The position numbers and the translations under genes were made by a program. A stretch of 64,000 nt of DNA, from contig NC_051087.1 in the NCBI RefSeq assembly GCF_901709675.1, positions 12,899,384 through 12,963,383 on the forward strand, in the 5' to 3' direction. This DNA is from Syngnathus acus. Its lineage: Eukaryota; Chordata; Actinopteri; Syngnathiformes; Syngnathidae. The notes beneath the pieces were generated by a model that was given only the letters and a program-made list of their open reading frames with translations, was not told where the DNA came from and searched no databases. This document shows, piece after piece, positions 22,720-35,260 of the stretch (positions are counted from its first letter, which is position 1; the number at the start of each line of letters is the position of its first letter).

Positions 22720-22910
22720 ACCTTAGTTCCATCTCTTCCAGGGTAGGGCTGAGATGTTTAGAGATGATGGTGATCCTCTTGGATGGCTTGACCGCTTTGA
22801 GGGCTTCCTCTAATTGTTGACACGTTTTTACGGCCATATTGTTTTGCAAGATCACTCGCGCTCATGTTTTCTTATGTTTTCTTGTTTTAGTTGTAAGGAA
22901 ATCATCACCT
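22720..22910 (-). pseudogene. N-terminal remnant of a Tigger/pogo transposase
   Basis: The minus strand reads GEKRKKVMISLQLKQENIRK followed, after small frame changes, by SDLAKQYGRKNVSTI. This resembles the CENP-B/psq-type helix-turn-helix at the start of Tigger transposases (a KR-basic start, a K..I.H helix, then DLA..Y....STI). Frame is broken at least twice and no DDE catalytic domain remains. The solo LTR sits at its 3' side. Non-functional. Confidence 0.6.
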
Positions 22911-23029
22911 TCTTCCTTTTTTCACCATGACTACCATTTGCGTTAGCCTTCTTGGGACGCTAACTAACATCATCCTGACGTGCCCCCGTCTCGTGGGCTA
23001 ACCATGATGACGTTGTACGGTGGGAATTA

Positions 23030-23358
23030 CAGTAATCCCTCTTTTATCGCGGATAATTGGTTCCAAAAACCACCCGCGATAAGTGAAATCCACGAAGTAC
23101 GGTCACCAACAAGAAGTACTGGGCAGGCTAACGAGTTCGATCGTGCTAATTCGCGATCGTGCTAACACGCGAAAACGGACTTCTAAAGGAATGTAAACGA
23201 ACATTTGGAGCAATACTACATTGTCCTAAAGGTTAGACACATTTTTCCTCAATTTAGAAGTTTTATTTTGACTTTTAAATGTTTTTTTAATTTGGAAAAA
23301 AAAACCGCAATGTAGTGAAGCCGCGATAAACGAAACGCGAAGTAGCGAGGGATCACTG
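23030..23358 (+). mobile_element. TA-flanked MITE (CAGTRATCCCTCG family), copy 3
   Basis: Starts CAGTAATCCCTCTTTTATCG and ends GCGAAGTAGCGAGGGATCAC plus TG; left flank TA, right flank CA (mutated). 329 bp. Lies within the Tigger-like element, so it is younger than that element. Confidence 0.85.
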
Positions 23359-23799
23359 CACTTCGGGTGTTGAGTCAAATATTTCATTAAATTTCACATC
23401 ATGAATTGAAAAATTTGTATGCTTAAGCAATCGTATGTCGCACTTTGACTGTTAAATTATTTTCCCCACCCCCTCACCCCTCTCGCAATCAAAATTCACA
23501 TTCAAAGATGGCTCAAAACTACCGGACAGTAAATTTACATTAAGTGCAAGAATTCGCTATGTGCATGCGGTCGCAAAAATATCTGACCCAAAGATTTTAA
23601 TATTATACTATTATATGTTTTCCTGCCTGTCATTCAAATCCTCAAATGAAAAGGCTGGCTTACTCACTGGTGTTAATTACAAAGCAGTAAAGTTAGTCCT
23701 GAATCATCACAACGGCTATACATGTTTGAAACACTATTAAGCCTGGACTGTTGCCATGTGTTTAGAAGACACAAATTTAGAAAATCCTCATGAAATCGA

Positions 23800-25799
23800 A
23801 ACAAATTGTACTATTTTTGTACTTTTGAGATTGATGTTGTGGTTGCCGTGACAAGTTCTTCTTCACAATTCTAGCTTGCGTTGGAGGCGCTGGTGAGCGA
23901 TGTCTGCCACCCTGTGGTTAAGACTGACATTACATCTTTCAATGGTTCAGCAACAGTCAAAAAATTTATTTTCAAAATTGAGTCTCGTTGCCCATCTGTG
24001 ATATCAACCATTCTTATCACTTTCAGTGGAGTTATCTATTGGCTATTCGCGGCTGGGCTGGGTCCACTATATAGCCATCTTCAGGGATCAAATAAATTGG
24101 ATATGTTGTGTTTTTCTCAGTCAAGTATCATTGAGGTGTGTCATTATCATAACATTTCTCTCATTTGTTTGTCATCCACCCAGTGGACATCCTGGGAGAA
24201 TCAGTCACACTTGTTTTGGTTGAGCCGTGTTTGCTTGCGCATTCTTCATCAGCAACCTGTCTGTACATCACTTCCTGAGTGTGTCCCAAAATAGCAGCAA
24301 GAACGATCACAACCAAGGAAACACACCAGCTGCCCCTCTCAAAATAACACTCACTTTCTTCCCTCCTTTCCTATTGCCGGGTTTACAGATATGCTATTAT
24401 ACTCTTCCTGGATAATGTTAATGTAATTTCTAGTCATATCATTTTGTAATACGTGGTAATCGAGACCTATTGGCTCTTTTTATATCACTAGACACATGGC
24501 CCATGAGCCAAAAATGAAAGCAAAGAATATAAGTTCAAAGAGCTTCTGTAACTTTTTTTTAATCTGTCATAAACACACATAAATACAATAATGTGGTCAA
24601 ATAATAACAATGGAGGGTGTTCAGTTTAAGTGGCCTTGTTCGACATGAATTTTAGGACCATTCAGTCATTTGCCTTTTTTCAAAATATAATCCAAGTAAG
24701 TCTCTAACAGTTAAATTACTTTGAGAACGTGACGGAAACAAGATTGGCAAATGTAATCATGCTTGTGCCCATCACTAATTTTAACTTCCTTGCACCATGT
24801 TGTGTCGTGACAGTGCAGCAAAAATAAAACCAGTAGCACACGACTCTTTCCTGAAATGTTCAAGCAAATTTTCATGTTTTTGTGCTTTGGTGAGTTTGAA
24901 GCTAAAAGCTCAGGAGAGAACCTTTCAAAAATTGCTTGGCAATCTTCTGACTGAAAGTTTTTTCCCTGGTTGCAGGAAAAGCCACTGATGACACTTTTCA
25001 AGGTTTTTCCTGTTCCTTAAAGTCAGCCTTGGTTTAGATATTCTTTCGGCATTAGTTGGGTGCCAGTCTAATTGTAATAATCATAATTGGACTTAATACT
25101 AGTTGGAATACAAACAGCCACAGCTCGTTTAAGTGCACCATAGTGAGTGATATTTTTAATCATTTCTTTTTATTTTGGTCCTTGGAAATGTCCTCACATA
25201 AAAACGGCCATTGACAATTAAATGTTTGCAGTCTAATTTGTGCATCGTTGAAATGTCTTTGCTAAATAAATAATAATTTTTTGAGTCATTTATCTTTTGA
25301 AGTGTTAATATTAAATACACAGTATTTACAACAATCTCCCACTCCGAGTACCGCTGTCATGTTCCTGACAGAATTTTAAAGAAAAGTAAAATGTAATAAA
25401 TCATCCAGTAAGTGATGCATTTCCCGGAAAAATAAATAAAATTAGCCTTGAATATCAATTGCAGAAGACCAATATAGTGACAGATATTGAATTATTTGGA
25501 AACGTATTAAGCAGATGCATTTAGTGTCGTTTTGTTCTCGCGACGGAATTGTTTTTTTTTTTTAGTTCCAAATGGTTTCCCCGAAATAGAATCTCACTTT
25601 GCATTGTGGCCCATGGTAGAATCTGGGTCGGTTATTGCACACGTTGGTGTTGCAAAACAGTGATAAATAGCCCTTGCGCCAAACGCTGGATAAGTTTGCT
25701 TGCGAGCTTCTTCTTGTGAGCAAGCTGCAGAGGCCATCAATAGGCAACAGCTCGAGTGTTTGTCTTTGGCTTCGTTCAGTATAACGCATTGAATTCAAA
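23800..25799. other. Intronic stretch, no gene supported
   Basis: AT-rich intron sequence. Open frames of up to 137 codons (around 23881-24294) show no domain or repeat similarity that I can recognise. Confidence 0.4.
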
Positions 25800-25853
25800 A
25801 ATTGATGCGGCCTGCTAAATTTGGTCTCCGGGCCTTGAGTTTGACACCTGTGA
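25800..25853 (-). mobile_element. hAT terminal fragment
   Basis: GGTCTCCGGGCCTTGAGTTT followed by GACACCTGTG is, on the minus strand, the fish hAT terminus CACAGGTGTCAAACTCAAGG. Only this end is visible. Confidence 0.5.
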
Positions 25854-26871
25854 GATAGGATGTCATCTGCAAGCTGAGCTTAATGTGACCCTATTAATGA
25901 TTTTACCCTCTCAGGCTGTCTCATTCTATCATGAAGAAACAACAACCTTTTGGCTAGCAAAGCACTGACCAATGTCTTAAGCTGTTTTTTTTTTTTTTTG
26001 TGGTCGCATTCGTTCAAGGTCAAAAACACTCGCAAACCTTCTCCATCAGTGGGATACGGTCTTTAAGCAACAGCTATCTGCAGTATGTAGCCTCTTTATT
26101 GCAAATGGGCAAAGACTCTGGTTAGTAATTTGCTTGCAAAACATTATTTATAATGTTATTTTAATTGCTAACTCCCATCCAACTTGAGTTTGAAGTGATT
26201 GATTAATGGTGACAACAGACACATCACCATGTTAAGAGGGTGTAAAGTGCTTGTGCAACCACATGGCAATTGTTTAATTTTACTTTCCTTCAGAGAAGAG
26301 CTCTCTTTTTTAATTGATCCGTACAGGTTATAGGTAACATTAATGGTGCAAAAGTTTTGCTGCTCTCATATTTTCGTCATACGCAAACCTGGCATTTCAA
26401 CAAGGGTGTGCAGACTTTTTGTCATCACAACCCTGAATAAATACATTCGACTATCATCTTTCTGCACTTCTCTCATGCCCAATGCAAGTCTTGCTTGTTG
26501 GGGCTGGTAAGTCATCTCTGCTTGGCACATTACATATGTTAGATGTGTACATAATCGTGCAGAATAAGGTGTATAACACTGCAAGAAAACTGAGATGGTT
26601 TTTGGACTTCAAGGTAGCTACTACATGTGACCACTGTAGGAGGGAGTAGTTTAGCAGAGGCAAATTGTCCCAGTTGATTTTAGGGACTTCATGTACCTTT
26701 CTAATTCTGTGCAGGAGCATGACTAGGAAGAACATACTGTATCTGCTTCAGTTAGGTTCTGGGCACCTGAAAGTGGTCTTTTGATTTTTGGAGTATAACC
26801 AGCTATAAAGGCAAGACATGTATTTTTGCAATTCCTTCTCTTAAATCTGTGTGCATATTAACACAGCTGCA

Positions 26872-26972
<101 letters not shown>

Positions 26973-27151
26973 CCCCTTTCTCTCCCTTCTTTTCTTCCCT
27001 CCTACTCTTTCTTTCAACCTCTCCTCCTCTCCCTTCCTCCGGCTGCCCCCTCTTGAGTGGCCGTTTTGTGGATTGTTCTCCTGCTGTTGTCATAGCGACT
27101 ATGATGCAGACAACCCGAACAGGTTGCCTGTCTGGTTGAGTATGTCAACTG

Positions 27152-27153
<2 letters not shown>

Positions 27154-27205
<52 letters not shown>

Positions 27206-27320
27206 TGCGTGTGTGTGTGTGTGTGTGCGTGCGTGTGTGTGTGTGTGCGCGCGTGTGTGTATGTGTGTGTGTGTGTGTGTGTGTGCGGGCTTGTGTGTGT
27301 GTGTGTGTGTGTGTGTGCGT
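27154..27320. repeat. (GT)n microsatellite, about 167 bp
   Basis: GT dinucleotides with scattered GC and one GTAT and one GGGC interruption. Lies 180 bp after the TC microsatellite. Confidence 0.97.
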
Positions 27321-27736
27321 ACACAGGATCATGAGTGTGTGTCTGTGATAAAATCCCAGTGTGGTGAATTATGTAATGTCCTCTTTTTTCAAAAAGGAAA
27401 GGAGGGAAAAAAAACGTGACTGCATTTTTGTTAGATTAAGAGGGTGGAGGGGCCCTTGTTCAAGCAATTATCTTTTGTGATGATCACGTATAATACACTG
27501 ATTGACCTGATCTTTTCTGTCTTTTTAAAAGACACTCGGACCTGGTGTAAACTTCTTTCACTGAAACGTTGGGCTCCTTGCCAGGGGCCGCCCAATTTAT
27601 GTTGGCTGTGGGAGGGCTTGAGTGGGAGGGTGAGGGAAAGTGAGGTTGGGCCCTGTGCCAAGTGGGCGGTGTGTGAACCCTTGTGATACTGCCATTCTCC
27701 TTCACAGAGTCCTCTTATTGGACAACATAAGGAAGA

Positions 27737-27780
27737 CTATAAATAGGCCCCTAATCTGTGCAACACAGGGCTAAAAATAG
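27737..27780 (+). promoter_or_regulatory. Candidate paired MEF2-type sites
   Basis: CTATAAATAG (27737-27746) and CTAAAAATAG (27771-27780) both fit the MEF2 consensus YTAWWWWTAR and are 34 bp apart, about three helical turns. The surrounding 27430-27780 block is GC-moderate and free of recognised repeats. The first site could equally be a TATA box. Function is inferred from motif only. Confidence 0.3.
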
Positions 27781-28104
27781 AGGTGGACCAATGCAACCAA
27801 TTCAGGGGAAACATATATAGTGGGATTAGTTTAATCAAACATAATAAAACTTTTTAGAAGTTTGAGAAATATTGAGTAAATGCACTTAATGAATCCATTA
27901 GAACTTAAAAAGAAAAACAAATAATATGTACAATGTATGATACATGATTGGTCTTGATACAAGCTATTTATTTAAACCAGAATGGTTTAAAACCAATTTA
28001 GTCGCTTTTAAAAGTGGTATACGTAGTACATTCTTTTTATGTAACCTTGCAAAGTCTTCCTTGGAAGAAGCTCTAATTTTGTCGCAGCTGGAACATAGTA
28101 ATAA

Positions 28105-28385
28105 GATATTAGCACGTCGTGGGTTTAATTCCAGCTCCGACCTTCCCGTTTGGAGTTTGGATGTGCCTGTGTGGGTTTCCTGCTGGTACTTCGGTTTCCT
28201 CCCACATTCCCAAAACATGCAAGGTAGGGCAATTGAGCACTCCAAATTGTCCATAATTGTAATTCTGTGTGTGTGATTGTTTTTTTGTCAAAATGTTTGA
28301 CCGTGCCCAATGACTTCTGGGATAGGCTCCAGCGTGCCCACGACTCTCATGAGGTTAAGCGGTGCAGATAATGGGTATATGGATA
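28105..28385 (+). mobile_element. SINE copy, head partly lost
   Basis: Retains TATTAGCACGTCGTGGGTTT (A-box region fused to B-box by a deletion), TTGGAGTTTGGATGTG, GGTTTCCTCCCACATTCCCA, GGGATAGGCTCCAGCGTGCC and AAGCGGTGCAGATAATGGG. The promoter head has lost about 30 bp and the block containing GGCTGGCAACCAGTTC is missing. Confidence 0.8.
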
Positions 28386-28389
28386 TTAT

Positions 28390-31300
28390 GCTAAATAAAT
28401 AATCAATTTTCTGGAGTAAAATGTCAATTCCTAGGATTATCCGTCCCATACTGAATTATTTGAATTCAGCAGTTCCACCGTATTAGCCAAAGCAAAATAC
28501 TGTAGATGGATTTGTGTTCAGCTCATGAAATTATAATTTAGAAAACAACATTTTCTATCATCGTGTATCTGTGTCCTTCCTGTGATTTGACTATGATTTG
28601 CTCAAGACCAATGGGGCATGGCAAGATGACCGCTGTTGCCCTGAGGAGAAGATAGAGAGCCGAGGCTGAGGAGATATATATTTTTAATCTTTTTGATTGG
28701 CTATCCGGGTTATTAGTGAGATGTAGAGGATATGTGAGGAGGTCAGAGAGAGATGATTAGTGTCAACACCCACTACCACTAAATCCAGGTCGTTGATAAT
28801 TTTTCCAAAGAAATTAATGTCTGTTTTTGGGACTCCAAGAGTGTATGTGTGTGTGTTTTTGCGTGCGCGATTGCATGTGTTTGTAAGAGAGCATGAGCTG
28901 TGGTCTTTTGCCGTCTGGCTTGATGCAATGTTGGATTAGAGGGGTTACATAATGTGCTCTGAGCTTCAAGCAGCATACGCTAAGAGGATTACCACAAGTC
29001 TACTAAAGACACTGGTCCACAGCCACACACACAGTGCTTCTTCACAAAACAATGTATGTTAACACACATACAGTTCGAGTCATTTGTCTGGATGCACACA
29101 GAGATGACTTGCAGAAGCAGGTAGACACAGAATATAGGTTATATTTATATTAATATGTAATATAGGTGTTATTTAACTGTGGTAGGGCTGTCACAAACAA
29201 ATATTTTCAGTATTGATTATCCTATTGATGATTCTATTAGTTAGGCTACTCAGGAAATCAGACCTTTCTTTTTACTGGGGAAAGTGTCCTTTAAATAAGG
29301 ACGCCTCTACACATAACATTTGAGTTTGCCAAACTTGACATTTGATCATGATGTGAATTTCAAGTATAATATTCAATATTGAAATTTGTGATATGTGGTG
29401 TTCACATTCACAAGTGGTTCTCTTTCCCATTAACAGCTGCTCCAGGGGATGTGACAACTTATTTAATAAGATGGAAAAAAAAAATAAAACCCAGTAAAAC
29501 TTAAACACTCACCAGATTTGTATTTATTTTTCATCGCCATTTCCCACAATAATCGCATCACATTACACAAGCAAGTTATACTAAGTTCACAAGACCACTT
29601 GAACACGCCTGAGATAAGTTTGATTGTGCACAGCTATTTAGTTTTCGATCATGCTTTTCATCCCATTTGAATAGTTTGAACTAACTCTGATGAGGCTATT
29701 GAGAGAATACAAACAATTGATATTGCAAATCTGTTGCCGCAAAAGTGTCCGCTGTAACTAATGTCCATGCAGAAACATGGAACACTGGTTCTGCAAAAAT
29801 AAATAAATAAATAAAATAATTTTTACTCATATATTTTTGTTTTGAACATTTTTGTAGTCCACACAAGAGAGTTGGTTGACTTCTTTCCCCAAATCATTTT
29901 TGTTTCTTTGTTTTTTGGGTAAATTTCAATGCCCCATACACATAAAAGTACAGTTTTTTTTGGACAAATATAAAGATGCTAACAAAAAAACATAAGAATT
30001 TCATCTAAAATCTGATATTTAGCTATTTTCCTTGATTTTGTTTTTGATAATCAAAATTATAATCAGCATTCTTTCACTCATACCAGCAGGTACATCACCT
30101 TTTGCAAAATGTCAGCTGCACTATGCTCCAGCCTGCCTGTGACAGTGACAGTTACACATTTATATTTGTTTCAGAAAGATAATTTAAACAACTTTATGGT
30201 GTATAATTGTGAAAAATAGGAAATGTCGTCATCATCATCGTATGTAACATTGTGGAGCCTACTGCGCTATTGTTTACAACGCAAGACGTGCTCTGTTGCA
30301 GTGTTGACTCTTGAGTTATCGTCATATTTAGCTGTTAATGGGTTACCAGGTTTAATCGAGTTGTGCTCTTTTAAATATGCATGGTGGGGGCTGGGGGACA
30401 CTCTCCATTCTTGGAGTTGGTTTGCTCCTGTAAATGTCTTTTCACAGAGTAATGCAAAACCCAAAGAAAGATCCTGATGAATAAAGCCAAAATACAAAGC
30501 CAACAAAAGCACCGATATGATTTGAGGCACTGTATTGCGCACCACAAAGGAAATCGCTACTGGTATCAATTAGCTTTGGCATTTGAATTTAGCCAAAGAG
30601 CCAATGGCAACAGCAAATTTCGTGATAAAGCTCCTTGCATAATACTAATAGAAAGAGACAGACTTTGCATAAAGGAAATAAAATGCAGCCAGATAAGTTT
30701 TTGCCACATGATTCTTTTTCTCCCCAGGCTTCTATTTTGCTGTATTAAATTGAAAATAGGCAATGTTGGATTTACGAGTGTAGGGCTTTATATTAACATT
30801 TCCACTTTCTCATTTGGTCACACCAGGACAGTATTTGGTCACACCGTTTTTAGTCTTAAATACTTACGTATGAATGAAGTAAAGATTGACAGTGACTGGA
30901 GGTACGTTTGCAAAAGATTTTATCGTGAATGTGACAAGACGTCATTCCTGACAACGCAAAGAAGTAACAACAAAGCATTACACCAGACAGTCATGTAGTC
31001 TGGTTATTTATTTATTTATTTTTTCATTATTAATGTACTTTAAGAATTCACATAAGCTTAACCTCCGATTCAACTCAAAAGGACAGGATCTAACGCGGCT
31101 CCCTAACACGCATCGCCTGGGAGAACCACAGATTAACATCCTCTTTGCCACATAATCCCTCAATTCTGGCCCCTTAGCACTGATTGATTAAGGTTGGCAA
31201 AGCTTTTCTTAATTACAGCATAAATGCCTTAAACAAAACAGGCACATATGTCTGTATGATTGTAACATTTATATTACTTATTGGTTGGTATACACTACTA

Positions 31301-32644
31301 CATTTATAAATATATGAATATACCATAGCAATAGGAATTTCCAGTTTTCAAGAGCATTTCTAATTATCAATACATACGGAAATTTACATTCGCTTTTTCA
31401 TGGGCATTTCCAACCTCAATGTGGCCAATGAGGATACTGGATGGTCTTTCATTCATAATCGTGCGGGTATTAACAAGCTCACAGTTTTTTGTGGTCTCGA
31501 CATCTATCATAAATGACATACTTTTTGGGCCCTATTTTAGTGGAGTGGCACTCGTGCACTCAGTGTAAAAACGGGTATAATGTCATTTTCGTGCCAGCGC
31601 AAGTCTAATCTAGCGTGATTGGGGCAGAGTTGTGCTCATGTGAGTATACCGGCGTACAAAGCAGCCTCGCCCCCAAAGCACCTAATAATTTAGTGACAAA
31701 GTATTCTGCATTTGGCGTGAAAGTGGGCGCATCGTTATTTTTGTGCAGGGGCGATGGTTTATTTCGGCGTGTTTGTGAATTTGGTAGATGCGCTCACTGG
31801 GCGTTTCTGCCTCACTCTAGCACATCTGCAAAATTTTATTACAAAAACATGGACTGAAATTTAGACTTGGGAAGAGCAGGTTTATTTCCAGGCCCCACCC
31901 CTAATTCCCCCGGTCGAGATAAATGTATTAGTTGCACGTTGATCGGCTGATCAACAATAGATTAATCTGCATGTTGAAGAAGATCTTTCTGGGATACAGG
32001 GGACCTATACTTCAACAAAGGTCCAGAATGAAAATTTTTGACAGGTGCCAATCATGTTGGCCTCGGTTGTACTTTCCATGGGGGTTGTAAGGCAATGAGG
32101 TGTGGACGGCGGCCCCGACTTTTAGCTCAGCGGTTAGTGCTCTGAGCTTCCAAGCCAAGTTTTCTGTATGCCTTGGTTGAGAAGGAACTAAACTAAGGTC
32201 ACTGTGTGTCAAAGAGCATTTCAATAGCCTTTTTCATGTTTACGGCTTTTTTCTCTTGCTCAAAGTTTTGCTGGACGACATAAACCTGCCCGTTAAAGAT
32301 GCATTTAGATTCAACTTTTTGTGGGGAAGGGAAAGAGAATCACAAATCTGGAACGAAAGACCAGGAAGACTCATTGAGTGGAGTCTTGGAGCAGCTCAGG
32401 CATTTTATGGATGTGTTAAATAGGACTTGAAGTAATGACAGCCCGAAACCTCCCCAACCTTGTGTTTACACACACTTACATATTGTCAATCTTTCTTTGT
32501 ACTTCATTGCCTTTTTTCAAACGCTCACACGTTTATACGTACTGTATTTAATGAATGAATTATAATAGAGATTTGAAAGCATTGTGTAAAATCCAAGGCT
32601 CTTTGTGTATTTGCAAGGACTCAAGCTGGGAGAGACTGTCTGTC
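28390..32644. other. Intronic stretch, no gene supported
   Basis: Mostly AT-rich. A 173-codon open frame at 30477-30998 was examined and rejected. A tRNA-like phrase TTTTAGCTCAGCGGTTAGTG occurs at 32119-32138 but does not fold as a tRNA by eye. Nothing else is supported. Confidence 0.4.
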
Positions 32645-32850
32645 AAAACAAGTCAAGTCAAGTTTATTTATATAGCCCTAAATCACAGACAAGTCTCAAA
32701 GGGCTTCACATGTGCAAAATTGACAATTATTCTCAACATCCCCTGATCTTAACTCGCAGGAGAGCAAGGAAAAACTCAAAAACCCCTACTGGGGAAAAAT
32801 GAGAAACCTTGAGAAGACACCACAGATGGGAGGATCCTCCTTCCTGTCAT
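32645..32850. repeat. Dispersed teleost repeat (AAGTTTATTTATATAGC type)
   Basis: Contains CAAGTCAAGTTTATTTATAT, TCTCAAAGGGCTTCACA and GAGAAACCTTGAGAAGACAC, an ordered set of phrases found very widely in fish genomes. Class is uncertain. A short related piece (CTTTATTTCTATAGCAG) is at 42781-42797. Confidence 0.6.
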
Positions 32851-34789
32851 ACTCTTACATTACAAGTGGTACAAGTGAAAACAGCACTCACAGGCGTACT
32901 TCAACATCAGGGACAGCTTAATGAAACATAATGACATTTTATGAATCTCTTCATTTCGATATTATTGAAGAGAACAATGTTGACATTACTTAAAAAAAAT
33001 TCTGCCACCTTCTGCAGATGGTTTAGTTTCCATTGCATTGCTATATTTGCCTAATTTATTGGATGTCATCACACACGTCTTAGCATGTAAGAGTTCATCT
33101 CCTTTTGTAAATTGAGGTTTTAATTGCCAGCATAAATAATTTGTGCCATTAGGTGAGGACAGATTCATGGCACACTCAAGTTGCCAAACAGTCACCTGAC
33201 ACCATAAACTCACAACTGTGTTAGTACCTGTTGTTCAAGTTTATGAAAGGTTCACCCCTTCATAGTCATGCATGCAAAAAAAAATTGTGAGACGAATGCA
33301 GGAGTTCATCACTGTAAGAAATGATGGGAAGCGGAGTGAGGGGCATCAATTGTGAAGTTGTGGACCGACTATCGCGAGGCTGGTAATCGCTTACGTTCCA
33401 GTTTTCATCTCCCACAACAAGAGGAAGAGCTCTTGCGCTGTGCTGCGTATGTAACATTCTGCCCACAAACATAAACAGGAGTGTTGGGCGGTAGCAATAC
33501 TACTGGTTTAACCGCATTTCTCAGTAATGTCACCATTTTCGACATCAAATAGCTTTTCAGTAGTTTAGCTACTTTCAGGATCACATAGCAATAGCAAAGT
33601 GATGTTCACAGTTGCTTTATTTGCCCAGGAAGATGTAAACATTAAATGCAATTAAATGTATTAATTGCATTATGTTACGTACCCCTTCTGCTGCGCCCAG
33701 GTTAAAAATTGGACTGACCCAGGAAGTTGTTTTGCACAAATTGCTTTTTGTACAAAATAATCCAACACATTTCTAACTATCAAGCATCATTAGCTTAAAC
33801 CACAGACACGTATTTGTTGTGTGCGTAAAAGGGAGTGGCTCACTCTGATCACTTGTGCCATGTAACAGGTAGTACCACTTGTTCCTGAATATTTATCATC
33901 TTTGTGGTTCATCTATAAAACGCAGAGGATTATAAAAGGATTAAACACTGACATCACTAGCTGTCTGCACCTAACACAAGGTGCATTCAAAGACAGTGGG
34001 ATATTTCAAATGCACACAGGAATAACCACCGGGAAAAACTACAAATATCTAAACAATGTGGGCTGTCTAGCAATCTATAGAAGCTGACAGTACAAGAAAA
34101 ATGATGGGGGTAAAATGACTGTGCTATTTTACTTCATTACGGGTCAATGGTCCATCTGTATGGTCACTTACTTTACAATACAAGGTGGCGGGAAGTCAAA
34201 TGGTAAATATTTAATCAGAGTTTATACTGCTCAAATGCTGAAGTTATAAACAACCATTTTTTTGGCGCGCTAATACTTTTATACAATAACGTATGTAAAT
34301 GTAATAGTGTGTGGAAAACTTTGTTTTTTGTTTGGTACTTTAAAAGGAAAGTCTTTTTATTTTATTCAGCTATTGTGTAAGAGGAACGATCTCAGTTACA
34401 GCTGTTATTGCACAAGTGACTCCTGTTTGTTTTCATATTTGCACTTTAGAGCTAGATCATTCGTTTTCTTTTATTCTGCTCAATGAAAAGAAAACATTTT
34501 GTAAACTGGAAAATGTATATTATGTATTATTTTGTATTAGAAATTTTGCAAAAGTCTCGTCTCTGTCTCGTTGACTCAGTCTCGGAAAACATCTCATTTG
34601 GTGGGATTTGTGCCTCGTCTCATCCTTAATGGCATGGTTTCCATATCGTATCGAGGTATTCTATGCAAGTGTAATATCGAAGTCAGAATGTTATCGTGAC
34701 AACCACCATTTTTGTTTTTGTCTTTTAACATCCACTACTCTTTCCTAAATTTCCTCGAAGCCTCATTTCTGTTGTCTTCCATTTCTCAA
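32851..34789. other. Intronic stretch, no gene supported
   Basis: AT-rich intron with no recognised repeat or coding sequence. Confidence 0.4.
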
Positions 34790-35260
34790 TCTCACACGGT
34801 CCCGCCATCCGTATCTCTTTCTCGCTCTTATTATCACTCGCTCGCTCTGTAACCGGCCAGCCACAGGAATGTATCTCGAGGAACGCCTGGCGAGACGAAC
34901 TGGATCAAACGAGTTCAGAGCAGCGCTGGAGCCCGGCTGTCTCTTGCGCTCTCCTCACTTTCATCCTTTAGCCCGCTCCCTCCTCGTCTTCTTTTGCACT
35001 CCCCCCTCCTATCCGTGTCTCTTTCTCTCTCTCGCTCGCTCTCTCTTTCTCTTGCATGCACTCTCTGTTTTCTCCCCGTGACCCCCCCTCCCCATTCCCC
35101 ACCTCCTTTGGTGTCCTGGCTTCCTACAAAACATTTCCCTTTTGCTGCCATTTTCCCCTCTCCTGTCCTCTTCCCTCTCCTGCTTGTGTTTCTGCTGTCG
35201 TTCTCCTCCGTCTCTCAAGCATGCTAGAGACAAAGAAGTCATTTTAAATGCCTTTGCATG
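34790..35260. promoter_or_regulatory. C/T-rich, locally CpG-containing block, candidate regulatory region
   Basis: Composition departs strongly from the flanks: a pyrimidine-rich stretch with several CpGs (GTATCTCGAGGAACGCCTGG, GAGCAGCGCTGGAGCCCGGC) and many CTCTCTCG runs. It resembles TATA-less promoter and 5' leader sequence. There is no supported coding exon or donor site, so an alternative maml3 promoter or an intronic transcript is only a possibility. Confidence 0.25.

Larger units (their letters stand above)
21867..23452 (-). mobile_element. Tigger/pogo-like DNA transposon, interrupted twice
   Basis: Ends AAGTCAAAACTCTGCATACG (left) and, on the minus strand, ACAGTCAAAGTGCGACATAC (right) are flanked by TA, as in Tc1/mariner/pogo elements. 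Motifs such as TTTAATTCGTTCCGGGA are typical of Tigger subterminal sequence. An N-terminal transposase remnant (22720-22910) reads on the minus strand. A solo LTR (22130-22715) and a MITE (23030-23358) lie inside. Without them about 665 bp remains, so the element was already internally deleted. Confidence 0.7.
21665..23795 (+). mobile_element. hAT-like element, split by a nested insertion
   Basis: The left part (21665-21860) has ATCCTAACCAGATGAATGAC and ATGCCAAAAAGGACAAAGTA; the right part (23480-23795) has ACATTCAAAGATGGCTCAAA and CCTGTCATTCAAATCCTCAA. Both align in order with the better-defined copy at 36561-37215, where they are contiguous apart from about 130 bp. The gap is filled by the Tigger-like element at 21867-23452. 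Its own terminal repeats are too worn to place. Confidence 0.65.

Noticed and set aside
23881-24294. 137-codon open frame
   Set aside because: No recognisable domain, no splice context joining it to maml3, and ordinary intron composition.
30477-30998. 173-codon plus-strand frame
   Set aside because: Weak local resemblance of the first 20 residues (QQKHRYDLRH) to a retroelement-like linker, but no domain, no start context and no repeat structure; likely chance in AT-rich DNA.
32119-32190. Possible tRNA gene (TAGCTCAGCGGTTAGTG)
   Set aside because: Looks like an A-box region, but no convincing anticodon and T arms or acceptor pairing by eye; more likely a decayed SINE head.
34869-35247. Several overlapping frames in the C/T-rich block
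   Set aside because: Composition-driven; no conserved domain and no splice signal. Kept only as a candidate regulatory region.
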